Positions 1 to 6,477 of a stretch of 10,223 bases of DNA are shown here, in pieces. The notes below the pieces were generated by a model. That model ran no database searches. It had not been told where the DNA came from and was given only the letters and a program-made list of their open reading frames with translations. The DNA is taken from NCBI GenBank assembly GCA_047517485.1, contig JAKZSU010000182.1, positions 1 through 10,223 of the forward strand. Reading direction: 5' to 3'. A program made the position numbers and the translations under genes. How positions within the stretch are numbered: the first letter of the stretch is position 1; each line of letters begins with the position of its first letter. Source of the stretch: JAKZSU01 sp047517485. Its GTDB lineage: Bacteria; Pseudomonadota; Alphaproteobacteria; UBA7887.

Positions 1-37
1 ATGGACTGGGCGACGTCGATGCCGTAAGATGTTTCAT
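1..37 (-). CDS. Start of an unidentified leftward gene, cut by the window edge
   Basis: On the minus strand an ATG at 37 opens a frame reading MKHLTASTSPSP and running off the window. It is supported by a strong Shine-Dalgarno (GAAAGGAGC, about 43-53) at good spacing. Only twelve residues are visible, so the product cannot be identified. It lies inside the segment that interrupts the FGE-like gene, so a transposase or other mobile-element gene is a reasonable guess, but nothing in the residues proves it. Confidence 0.4.
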   Translation of the reverse strand, partial: MKHLTASTSPSP

Positions 38-42
38 GGCGT

Positions 43-70
43 AAGCTCCTTTCGGCGGCTGCACACCGCC
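43..70 (-). promoter_or_regulatory. Shine-Dalgarno and leader hairpin before the edge gene
   Basis: The minus strand carries GGCGG-TGTGCAG-CCGCC (54-70), a 5-bp perfect GC stem with a 7-nt loop. It is followed at once by the AAGGAG ribosome-binding site (about 43-52) and then the ATG at 37. A hairpin this close to the Shine-Dalgarno could affect initiation; in mobile elements such hairpins can limit transposase translation from outside transcripts. The hairpin and the site are seen; the role is inferred. Confidence 0.4.
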
Positions 71-96
71 TTTCTGAATATTTTACAATCCGGAGT

Positions 97-972
97 TTAC
101 GCCAGTTCTCCAATTTTCCACCAACCTTGCGACACCACCGCTTTCGCATCACGCCAATTGACGCAGACGACGGGTTCGTTTTCGCCGCGCGAATACCCTG
201 GGGTTCGCCAGTTGCGCGATGATTCGATGCGCCAGTCTCCGCGCTTGTATATGTGGCAGCGCGTGCCCGACCGATGGTCGGTGCTGCGGATGAAGGCGGC
301 GTATTGGGCGCGTGTCACCTCGTATTTGCCGACCGCGAATCTGTAAGTAATGCGGACTTTGTGGCGCGGCGTCTCGTCGGAGATCCACTCGATCTCGGCA
401 CTTTCCTCATCAACGAGATAGGTGATTTCCTCGTCGGTCGACCCCATGAGAAATTCGCCCGGCGGAATGACCACCAGATCGGGGCAGGCGGGACAATCGC
501 GGATGGTGTTACCGGCGCGGTCGCTCACCACGGGGGTCGCGGGCGCGGGCCGTGCCGCCACCGTATCGGCCCGCAGCAATGGCGCCCAGACGAAGCCTTC
601 GCTGCCATCGTCGAGCACCACGGCAAACCACTTGTGTCCGGCGATGCTGGTCACGCCGGTGACCGAAACCTTGGATCCCGGCTCGAGCTCGCTCACCTTG
701 TCGAATTCGGTGGCCGGTCCGGACCGGACGTTCGCGGCGCGGGCGACCGTCATCCGCGCGTCGCGTGGCTCGACGGTGTACGTCAAATTGGCCGGGTCGC
801 CGCCGCCCGGCAGTCGCTGATGATCGATCCGGTGGACGTTGGTCGTGGGCGCGGGAGCCATCCAATGCCCCGTTCCATGAGTGGGCGCGGCAATCGCTGA
901 TCCGAACAGCGACAAAGCGATGCCCGCGGTGGCTAAAATCGTCGCGGATATTCTAATGAATGGTACGTGCAT
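97..972 (-). pseudogene. Secreted SH3b-FGE-like (SUMF/formylglycine-generating enzyme family) protein, 3'-truncated
   Basis: The 291-residue frame starts with a clear signal peptide (basic MHVPFIR, hydrophobic core to about residue 27, AIAA before the likely cleavage near 29), so the product is exported. Residues 73-135 form a bacterial SH3 domain (ANVRSGPATEFDKV and GFVWAPLL motifs), usually a cell-wall or ligand-binding module. From about 160 an FGE-sulfatase domain begins: VVIPPGEFLMGS, then ETPRHKV, VGKYEVTRAQYAAF, and PVVCVNWRDAKA at 267-278. A full domain is about 250 residues and continues to the catalytic and metal-binding half; here it stops after about 120, so enzymatic function should be lost. 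In secreted bacterial proteins this domain often serves roles other than sulfatase activation. It lies 121 bp after the ligase gene on the same strand; the signal peptide makes a metabolic link unlikely. Confidence 0.75.
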
Positions 973-1093
973 TCGATCCGGCTAATACTGCGCTCAAAGT
1001 TCCTTAATAGGACCTGGGCGCAATCGGTCGGCAAAGCAAGTACCTGACGAATCGATCCCCGGCTATCAATGAGTCGCGTCGCATGTCTTTGAG

Positions 1094-2977
1094 TCAGAAC
1101 AAAAGCACCCCGTCGCCCGGCTCTTCGACGTAGAGCGCCTCGACATCCTCGGCCCGGCAGTCGAGCCCGGTGATCTGGTTAATATAGCCCTTGTCGGTGA
1201 TCTCGCCGCCGTCGAACGACGGCGCCGCGGCAAGGAACATGGCGCGGCCGATCCGCGTGCTCGAGCCCATTTGCCGCCCGTTGTGCGCCGCCAGGCCGTC
1301 GCGAAGCGCCGCCACGACGCTATCGTGCCGAATCAATTGTTCGACCGACAATTGTTGCTTTGTATCGCTGGCGAGTTGGCGGCAAGCGGCAATATTGGGC
1401 CAGGCGAGCAAGCCGATGTCGGCGCGGTCGTGGCCGGCGACCAAGGCGTCCTGGACAACCGGGCTCGCCGCTTCGATGGCGGCAACCCGCAACGAGCCGA
1501 CATGCACCCAGGTTCCGGTCTCGAGTTTGAAATCCTCGACCACGCGGCCGTCGAAGCGAATGCCCTTGGTGGCGTCGTCGGGATCTTCCAGGCGGCCGGC
1601 ATCGCCGATCTTATAATATCCTTCCACGTCGAACGCCTGGGCCGTGAGGTCGGGTTGTTTGAGATAGCCCGGAAATACGATCGGGCCCTTGATGCGGAGT
1701 TCCATCTTGGTTCCGGCAGGCACCATCTTGATCTGAATTCCCGGCAGCGGCAGGCCGATCACCCCTGGCCTGTCGACCTCCCAATAGAGCGAGGTCGCGG
1801 TCGGCGCGGTCTCGGTCGAGCCCCATCCGGTCAGCAACATCACCCGCTTGCCGGTGGTCTTGACGGAAAGCGCGGTCAGGCGTTGCCAGAGGTCGTCAGG
1901 CAAGGAGGCGCCGCCGTAGCCCGCCAGTTTCAAATTCCTGAAGAAGGATTCGCAGAGTTGCGGATCGTTCTCGAGCAGCGGGATCAGCATGGCATAGCCC
2001 GCCGGAACCCCGAAATAGACTGTCGGCGAAACCTCGCGCAAATTGCCGATGGTGAGGTCGAAGATCCCGGGAAGCGGCCGCCCGGCGTCGATATACATCG
2101 TGCCCTGATTGCGGATGACGTAGTTGACGTTGTAGTTGCCGCCATAGGTGTGGTTCCACGGCAGCCAGTCCAGTAGCGTCGGCGGGTCCTCGGCATTGGG
2201 CGGGCGAATCTGCGCGATCTTTTGTTGATTGGCACACAACATCCGCTGCAGGTTGATCACGCCCTTGGGCCGTCCGGTCGAGCCCGAGGTGAAGAGATAC
2301 TTGGCGATGGTGTCGGGGCCGACCGCGGCAAAGGCCTGTTCGACAGCGTCGCCCGGGACAGACGCCAAAAGATCCTCGAAAAGAGTGGCTTCGACACCCC
2401 CCGGCGGGTTTTTGCCGACCACCACCTCGGCGCCGTTGGCGGCGGCGACGGCGAGCGCGGTGGCGTATTTCGCACCGTCATCGGCATAGACCATGGCCGG
2501 TTCGACGAGATCGCGGATATGGGCGATTTTGGCGTGGTCGGTCGACATCAGCGAATAAGCAACCGAGACCGGCGTCGCGGGCACGCCGGCCTGCATCGCA
2601 CCGAGCGTGAGGGTCGCGTGATCGATCGAATTGGCCGACAGGATCATCACTGGACGGGTTTGGTCGAAATCACGATCGAGCAGGCTTTGGGCGATCGCAT
2701 CGGCGCGCCGGCGCATTTCGCCATAGGTCACCGTCCGCCAGCCGCCAGTGGTGGAGCCGCTGTCCGGGCGCTCGGCGAGAAACACCGTGTCGGGGGACTG
2801 GCTGGCCGCGCGCCGCAGCATTTCGCCGACGTGACGATCGTAATCCAGCAATTCACGCGGCGACGACAATATGATCGTGCCGTCGTCGCGGCGCTCGACG
2901 TCGACTTCGGGGGCAACGAAATCGAGATCTACCAATGGCGCCGTCCCTGGCGGGTCTGAAAGTGTCGTGCCGACCAT
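1094..2977 (-). CDS. fcs: Feruloyl-CoA synthetase-type acyl-CoA ligase
   Basis: This 627-residue ANL-superfamily enzyme would activate ferulate or a related hydroxycinnamate with ATP and CoA through an acyl-adenylate, in the cytoplasm, as the first step of side-chain degradation. From the chosen start, visible motifs are the P-loop YLFTSGSTGRPKGV (227-240), LDWLPWNHTYGG (269-280), GWGSTETAPT (384-393), GYYKIGDAG with the ribose-binding Asp (453-461), RVVEDFKLETG at the domain hinge (478-488), and EITDKGYINQ with the catalytic Lys near 596. The SSPRELLDY...HVGEML opening and the EITDKGYINQ ending are typical of the Fcs branch, and length is normal. The start at 2977 is preferred because GGTGGAGG lies 5 nt upstream; the frame extends 54 codons further but into AT-rich control DNA. 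The usual partner, enoyl-CoA hydratase/lyase, is not in the window, so the exact aromatic substrate is open. Confidence 0.88.
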   Translation of the reverse strand: MVGTTLSDPPGTAPLVDLDFVAPEVDVERRDDGTIILSSPRELLDYDRHVGEMLRRAASQSPDTVFLAERPDSGSTTGGWRTVTYGEMRRRADAIAQSLLDRDFDQTRPVMILSANSIDHATLTLGAMQAGVPATPVSVAYSLMSTDHAKIAHIRDLVEPAMVYADDGAKYATALAVAAANGAEVVVGKNPPGGVEATLFEDLLASVPGDAVEQAFAAVGPDTIAKYLFTSGSTGRPKGVINLQRMLCANQQKIAQIRPPNAEDPPTLLDWLPWNHTYGGNYNVNYVIRNQGTMYIDAGRPLPGIFDLTIGNLREVSPTVYFGVPAGYAMLIPLLENDPQLCESFFRNLKLAGYGGASLPDDLWQRLTALSVKTTGKRVMLLTGWGSTETAPTATSLYWEVDRPGVIGLPLPGIQIKMVPAGTKMELRIKGPIVFPGYLKQPDLTAQAFDVEGYYKIGDAGRLEDPDDATKGIRFDGRVVEDFKLETGTWVHVGSLRVAAIEAASPVVQDALVAGHDRADIGLLAWPNIAACRQLASDTKQQLSVEQLIRHDSVVAALRDGLAAHNGRQMGSSTRIGRAMFLAAAPSFDGGEITDKGYINQITGLDCRAEDVEALYVEEPGDGVLLF

Positions 2978-2982
2978 CGAAT

Positions 2983-2990
2983 CCTCCACC
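2983..2990 (-). promoter_or_regulatory. Strong ribosome-binding site fixing the fcs start
   Basis: The minus strand reads GGTGGAGG, five bases before the ATG at 2977. No comparable site precedes the in-frame upstream Met codons (3040, 3025 or 3139), so this site decides the start. Confidence 0.7.
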
Positions 2991-3066
2991 TTTGCCGTTG
3001 GCTCAAACCTGTTCGGTTCAAAGGCCATGGTCAAGCCCATCAATGCACCATCGACGGGCTGTATAT

Positions 3067-3145
3067 GCAAATTGCGAAAAATTGTATGTATTTTGCGTAA
3101 TGCGACGAATAATTGCACATTGCGACGCACTTTGAGCAAATTGCG
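3067..3145 (-). promoter_or_regulatory. Operator-like repeat cluster upstream of fcs
   Basis: GCAAATTGCG occurs twice exactly, at 3067-3076 and 3136-3145; its core GCAA-A-TTGC is an odd-length palindrome. Between them TGCGACG occurs twice at 3101 and 3121, a 20-bp period (about two helical turns), with further ATTGC/TTGCG variants. A possible -10 (TACAAT on the minus strand, 3081-3086) sits inside the cluster, so the two palindromes would flank an fcs promoter about 100 bp before the start codon. This suggests a repressor or activator binding cooperatively, for example a ligand-responsive regulator of aromatic catabolism. The repeats are seen; promoter and regulator are inferred. Confidence 0.45.
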
Positions 3146-3255
3146 ATTTTATTTTGGCCTCGGCACTGCGCCTCTGATAGGTCGAGAATCTGAAAAAGCG
3201 CTCGTTTCCGCCATTTTCCACGATTTTTTCGGAAATTATTTCGCTTGGCATCAGA
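3146..3255. other. Intergenic DNA between the fcs control cluster and the sigma-54 promoter
   Basis: No coding signal is seen on either strand. The stretch is AT-rich for this genome. One small inverted repeat, TTTCCG (3205-3210) and CGGAAA (3230-3235), lies about 20-50 bp upstream of the sigma-54 -24 box. That is close for an enhancer, which normally sits about 100 bp or more upstream, so a role is uncertain. Confidence 0.35.
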
Positions 3256-3270
3256 TGGCACGGACCTTGC
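3256..3270 (+). promoter_or_regulatory. Sigma-54 (RpoN) promoter, -24/-12 type
   Basis: TGGCACGGACCTTGC matches the RpoN consensus TGGCAC-N5-TTGC at every conserved base, with exact GG-N10-GC spacing (GG 3257-3258, GC 3269-3270). Transcription would start near 3282 and run rightward to the beta-barrel remnant. Sigma-54 promoters need an AAA+ enhancer-binding activator; none is encoded in the window. Position in an intergenic region and perfect spacing make a chance match unlikely, though activity is unproven. Confidence 0.7.
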
Positions 3271-3278
3271 GTATTAAA

Positions 3279-3379
3279 GGGTGCCCCAAATCCAGACGAC
3301 AACAACGCCTGGATTTCGCCGCCGCGCCATGGCCTTCCGACCCCGGCGCGGCGGCACCCCATTTAGGGGTACGGCACCC
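3279..3379 (+). repeat. Nested perfect inverted repeats downstream of the sigma-54 promoter
   Basis: Three consecutive inverted repeats are visible: AAATCCAG/CTGGATTT (3288-3295 and 3309-3316, 13-nt loop); GCCGCCGCGCC/GGCGCGGCGGC (3318-3328 and 3345-3355, 16-nt loop); and ACCCC/GGGGT (3356-3360 and 3366-3370, 5-nt loop). They are enclosed by GGGTGCC (3279-3285) and GGCACCC (3373-3379), which could pair as a closing stem. A second GGCACCC at 3353-3359 is an alternative partner. As RNA this would be a four-way junction near the 5' end of the sigma-54 transcript, although the predicted start at about 3282 would clip the outer stem. It could be a structured leader, a small RNA, a protein-binding array, or a relic of mobile DNA. 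Confidence 0.45.
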
Positions 3380-3454
3380 CCCAGACAGACTTATTTTTGC
3401 GATTATGGTGGCTATCGGCGCGCCTAGAGCACATTCCAGAGCCGCGCCGGTCGG

Positions 3455-4144
3455 TTGAGAAGCGCGCTGGTGGTCGATGAAAAGCAGACGACCTACACGT
3501 CCGGGGCGGGGCGCTGGCATCCCGATTTCGCGCTTCGCTACAGCAACAGCTTCGGCGATTGGGATGTCGGTCTCTATCATTTCTACGGCACCAGTCGCGA
3601 GGCGACCTTGTCGCTCGGCTTCGATCCCGAGCTCCAGCCGGTGCTGGTTCCCGAATATGAGTTGATCAACCAGACCGGCACCGACGTGCAATACACCACC
3701 GGCGCCTGGCTGTGGAAGCTCGAGGCGCTGTTCCGCCAAGGGCAACGCAATCGGGTCGGCGAGGAAGACAATTATTACGCCTTCGCCGGCGGCTTCGAAT
3801 ACACCCTCTATGGCCTATTCGACAGCAATGCCGATCTTGGGCTACTCGCCGAATATCTGCGCGATGGCCGGCAGGACAATGCCACCGGCGCGTTTCAGGA
3901 TGATGTCTTCCTTGGCGGACGCCTGGCGCTCAACGATCCCCAGGATACATCGCTTTTGTTCGGCGTGATCGAGGATCTGACCTATCGCGCCAGGCTGCTG
4001 AGCCTGGAAGCCAGCCGGCGCCTCGGCGATAGTTTCACGATTGGCGTCGAGGCCCGCTTCTTCACCAATGTCGATCGCCGCGACACCCTCGACGGCGTGC
4101 GCGACGACAATTTGATCCAGATCGAACTCGGGTATTATTTCTGA
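3455..4144 (+). pseudogene. Outer-membrane beta-barrel protein, C-terminal half only
   Basis: The frame is rich in alternating aromatic/polar strand patterns (HPDFALRYSNSFGDWDVGLYHF, FEYTLYGLF, ARLLSLEASRRLGDSF, IGVEARFFT) and ends in IQIELGYYF, with the terminal Phe that marks BAM-inserted outer-membrane barrels. It resembles the C-terminal part of an uncharacterised barrel family whose full proteins, as I recall, are about 400 residues or more. There is no signal peptide, and no Met anywhere in the 229 residues; the only start is a TTG at 3455 without a Shine-Dalgarno, and the frame is closed by TAG at 3425. Barrel-like sequence starts about 3460-3490. I read it as a 5'-truncated remnant, since without a signal peptide it could not reach the outer membrane. 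It converges with the DUF1465-like gene, 17 bp away. Confidence 0.65.
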
Positions 4145-4161
4145 GATGGGCAAGACGTGCT

Positions 4162-4614
4162 CTAGGCTGGCAGGGCATCCGCCTGCGCTTGCAAGCGCGC
4201 GACCCGGCAATAGAGCGACAGGCTCTCGGTGCGCAGGGCCTCGATACGCGGTTCGTCGGCAAACGCTTCCGCTTCGTGCGGTGCGGCGGTCATCAACAGC
4301 TGGTCGGCGATCCATGGCGCCGGCGCATCGATATTGGGCGCGTCGGTGGGGCGATGGCCGTGTTCTTCCTTAACCACCCACAAGACGATTTGCGACAGCC
4401 GCGCCGCGACAAAAAGCATTTCCCGGCTCTTCACCAAGCGCTCGGTGGTGCTGTCCGCCGATGGTGGCATTGGCGCCGGGGCCTGAAAGCACTCGTGCGC
4501 TTCAAGGCTGAGGCGCAATGCGTCATGGCGAATGTCGCTCAGGACACGCGACACCATCGAAATCTCGGCATCATTGGGTCGATCGGCACTCGAGCCGGCT
4601 CGGCAATCGGGCAT
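4162..4614 (-). CDS. Small helical protein, probable divergent DUF1465 / RcdA-like
   Basis: From the ATG at 4614 the product has 150 residues, with no signal peptide or membrane segment and mostly predicted helix. The pattern REMLFVAARLSQIVLWVVKEE aligns in my reading with the MRLTTRLMQIASWLL helix of DUF1465 proteins, and LSLYCRVARLQ near the end matches their LYERVxRLD. DUF1465 includes RcdA of Caulobacter, an adaptor that helps ClpXP degrade the cell-cycle regulator CtrA. The central part (VKEEHGHRPTDAPN) differs from classical RcdA, so this may be a diverged paralogue. The start is uncertain: GTG 4638, ATG 4614 and ATG 4557 are all possible and none has a strong ribosome-binding site. The upstream CtrA-like box is suggestive. 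The family call is from memory of motifs only. Confidence 0.5.
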   Translation of the reverse strand: MPDCRAGSSADRPNDAEISMVSRVLSDIRHDALRLSLEAHECFQAPAPMPPSADSTTERLVKSREMLFVAARLSQIVLWVVKEEHGHRPTDAPNIDAPAPWIADQLLMTAAPHEAEAFADEPRIEALRTESLSLYCRVARLQAQADALPA

Positions 4615-4689
4615 GCAAAAAATCCGTCCAACGTCCACAAATAAATAACCGACCGCGGTTCGGGCGTCGTTTCACCCGCTGCGGCCTAA

Positions 4690-4830
4690 AATCATAACAA
4701 AATATGAGGTTGCATGCCATTATTGGCAAGCGACGGCAGCTAACCATCAACTGTCATAAATATAAAAAAATTGTTATTTATCAATTAGTTGTAGGTATTT
4801 TCTAATATCGTTAATAATTGATTAATGGCC
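4690..4830. promoter_or_regulatory. AT-rich upstream region of the DUF1465-like gene
   Basis: About 140 bp stand out as very AT-rich in an otherwise GC-rich window, with A/T runs such as ATAAAAAAATTG near 4760-4775. It lies upstream of the leftward DUF1465-like gene and downstream of the hydrolase operon. It probably holds that gene's promoter and may bind xenogeneic-silencing or nucleoid proteins (MucR or H-NS-like). No single -35/-10 pair stands out enough to call. Confidence 0.45.
4811..4825. promoter_or_regulatory. CtrA-type box TTAA-N7-TTAA
   Basis: TTAATAATTGATTAA has exactly the TTAA-N7-TTAA arrangement of the alphaproteobacterial CtrA full site, and its arms TTAAT/ATTAA are palindromic. 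It lies about 200 bp upstream of the DUF1465-like start. Surrounding AT-richness raises the chance of a random match, so this is a candidate only. Confidence 0.4.
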
Positions 4831-4859
4831 CTCGGAATGTGCCGTTATCATGGTCCCCA

Positions 4860-4875
4860 GCGCGATTGTGCGCGC
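4860..4875 (-). terminator. Weak GC hairpin after the hydrolase gene
   Basis: GCGCG-6 nt-CGCGC (4860-4864 and 4871-4875) lies 7 nt past the hydrolase stop in the direction of transcription. The 5-bp GC stem could contribute to termination, but no U-run follows, so this is a weak call. Confidence 0.2.
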
Positions 4876-4882
4876 CACTTCA

Positions 4883-5779
4883 TCATTTTCTTATCAGCAT
4901 CGAACTGCCCAGCGACCGGGGATCGCGCAAGCCCCACGCGTTGGCGTCCACCGCGGTGTGAAAGTCCGCGACCCCGCGATTGAACATCGCCGGCTCTTCC
5001 AGATTGATCGTGTGCCCGGACTTGGGCATCACCCACAGGCCGGCGCTCGGGATCGTTCTTTTGAGGTACAAGTCGGCGTCGAGACACGGCTCGTCTTCGT
5101 CTCCGGTGACGATCAAGGTCGGCACGGTCAACGCCCGCAGCTCGTCTTCCAGGTCATAGAGCGAGGGGCGGGTCTTGAGGTAGCCGCGCAAGGTGGCGGC
5201 GCACCCTGCCGCCGAGTGCTCGGCGAGTTCATCCTTGAAATTTCGCCAGCCGCGGGGATCCTTGTTTTGATATTGGACGCGGGTCGATCCCAGCGCGTAG
5301 TCCTCGGCGACGGCGGCGGCGCCATGATCGTCGTAGGCCTGCGCCATGCCCTCGACGTCGCTGAAAAATTTCTCACGATCGCCTTTATCGGCGCCGTAGC
5401 CGCACCCGGCGACGACCAGCGATCGCGCCCGATCGGCATGGCGCAAGCCGAAATGCAGGGTGGCGAACCCGCCCATCGACAATCCGACCACGTGAGCCTG
5501 TTCGATTCCGGCGGCATCGAGCACGCGGCCAATATCGTCGGCGACGATGTCCTGGCTGTAGAACAACGGATCGGCCGGCGCGTCGGATGGCGGATAACCC
5601 CGCGCGTTGTAGGCGATCGACCGTCGAAGCCGCGAGAAATACCGCATCTGCGGTTCCCAGCTGCGATGGTCGCCGGCGAATTCGTGGACGAATATAATCG
5701 GAGTGACGTCGGCGCTGACATCGCGTCCCGCCGCTTCGACATAGTAAAGCTTGATCTCGCCGGACTCGGTATATGGCAT
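4883..5779 (-). CDS. Alpha/beta-hydrolase fold enzyme
   Basis: A 298-residue cytoplasmic hydrolase of the usual length, with no signal peptide. The nucleophile elbow GLSMGG puts the catalytic Ser at 101; VTGDEDEP supplies the acid (Asp 227 or 229) and SGHTINLEEP the His (256). The oxyanion motif reads HEFAGDHRSW (32-41) rather than the usual HG, followed by AYNARGYPPSD, a form I associate with a subfamily of uncharacterised hydrolases close to 3-oxoadipate enol-lactonase and meta-cleavage hydrolases. It is the last gene of a unit with the reductase and the unknown protein, 58 bp after the latter, so it may cleave an ester, enol-lactone or C-C bond in a catabolic pathway. Substrate cannot be told from sequence. 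A G-rich stretch before the ATG is the only ribosome-binding candidate. Confidence 0.85.
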   Translation of the reverse strand: MPYTESGEIKLYYVEAAGRDVSADVTPIIFVHEFAGDHRSWEPQMRYFSRLRRSIAYNARGYPPSDAPADPLFYSQDIVADDIGRVLDAAGIEQAHVVGLSMGGFATLHFGLRHADRARSLVVAGCGYGADKGDREKFFSDVEGMAQAYDDHGAAAVAEDYALGSTRVQYQNKDPRGWRNFKDELAEHSAAGCAATLRGYLKTRPSLYDLEDELRALTVPTLIVTGDEDEPCLDADLYLKRTIPSAGLWVMPKSGHTINLEEPAMFNRGVADFHTAVDANAWGLRDPRSLGSSMLIRK

Positions 5780-5837
5780 CGCCGCCCCCCGCTGCTGCCG
5801 CAGGTGCTCGGCGCCTATTTGAGCATGTGGCCCGGAT

Positions 5838-6407
5838 TTAGAATAGAAAGAAGTGTTTGCCGATCAGCGCCAACGGCCAGCGGCCGCACTCAAAAAGATT
5901 GAGTTTCAATCGGAAGGGATGGCTTGCCGGCGCGCCCGCCGCCAAGGCCAGCGCCCCTTGACAAGCGGCTTCTGTCGCCGCCCGCGCCGCGGCGCCGGTC
6001 AAGCGCTCGTCCTGAATGCCACGGTCGAGCGCGGCGGCGGTGGCCAGATCCGCCAATAGCGCGGCGGCGGCTTCCTCGACATGACTGAGTTCGCTATGCA
6101 CGGATTCCGTGCCGTGCTCGGAATTCGCATCGAGCAGCAAGGCCTCGCCTTCGCGTTGCGCGGCGTCGCGCCACCGGTTGTCGCGCTCTGGATGCAATGT
6201 CGCGGTGCGGGCGTCGGGCCAATCGGTGACGCCCTCAATGGCAATACCGTCGAAACCAAGACCGCCGAGATGGGCCTCGGCGTCGGCTATTTCAGACGGC
6301 GTCAGCGGCTCGCCCAGGGCGCTAAACCAGGCGGCGTGATGAAGACCCTCGACGAAGGCGTGGATCGAGGATTCGAGCGAGCCGGGTGCGGAGCGCGAAT
6401 CGGTCAT
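5838..6407 (-). CDS. Conserved-looking protein of unknown function
   Basis: I do not recognise this 189-residue protein. It has no signal peptide, membrane segment or cysteine metal site. The N-terminal half is acidic and helical (SIHAFVEGLHHAAWFSALGE, then SEIADAEAHLGGLG). The middle is Ala/Glu-rich helix (SHVEEAAAALLADLATAAAL). The C-terminus is distinctive: HPFRLKLNLFECGRWPLALIG followed by KHFFLF and the stop, a pattern that looks like a conserved domain end. It sits 70 bp after the reductase and 58 bp before the hydrolase on the same strand, so it is probably co-transcribed. An accessory or assembly role for a redox or catabolic enzyme is possible but unsupported. Coding is backed by G/C at third positions and clean spacing; the ATG at 6407 has only a weak Shine-Dalgarno. 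Confidence 0.7.
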   Translation of the reverse strand: MTDSRSAPGSLESSIHAFVEGLHHAAWFSALGEPLTPSEIADAEAHLGGLGFDGIAIEGVTDWPDARTATLHPERDNRWRDAAQREGEALLLDANSEHGTESVHSELSHVEEAAAALLADLATAAALDRGIQDERLTGAAARAATEAACQGALALAAGAPASHPFRLKLNLFECGRWPLALIGKHFFLF

Positions 6408-6477
6408 TGTTCAGCCACGAATATCCGGTGAATGGTCATTACGATCGAGCCTTGGTGGGCCGTGGATTTTGCCGACC

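Larger units (their letters stand above)
1..138. mobile_element. Foreign segment truncating the FGE-like gene (possible insertion-sequence end)
   Basis: FGE-like coding ends abruptly at about 139: after the conserved VCVNWRDAKA the frame reads thirteen unrelated residues and stops at 97. The DNA from 138 leftward is more AT-rich than the gene and holds its own leader and start codon (ATG at 37). An insertion-sequence end with the boundary near 138 explains this well, but no family-specific terminal repeat is recognised and the other end is outside the window. A deletion fusion or chimeric assembly would look the same. Confidence 0.4.

Noticed and set aside
253..900. Long rightward open frame antisense to the FGE-like gene
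   Set aside because: Composition is Gly/Arg/His-rich without motifs, and it mirrors the high-GC third-position bias of the real minus-strand gene.
1271..2959. Two long rightward open frames antisense to fcs (301 and 245 codons)
   Set aside because: No domain or start signal; the opposite strand encodes a full ligase with all motifs.
2978..3139. 54-codon N-terminal extension of the ligase
   Set aside because: Runs through AT-rich repeat DNA with promoter-like features; a strong ribosome-binding site marks the start at 2977 and the resulting length fits the family.
3018..3362. 114-codon leftward open frame in the fcs upstream region
   Set aside because: No motif, no ribosome-binding site, overlaps the inverted repeats and sigma-54 promoter; unlikely to be coding.
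4850..5902. 350-codon rightward open frame over the hydrolase
   Set aside because: Antisense shadow of a clear alpha/beta hydrolase; no motif or ribosome-binding site.
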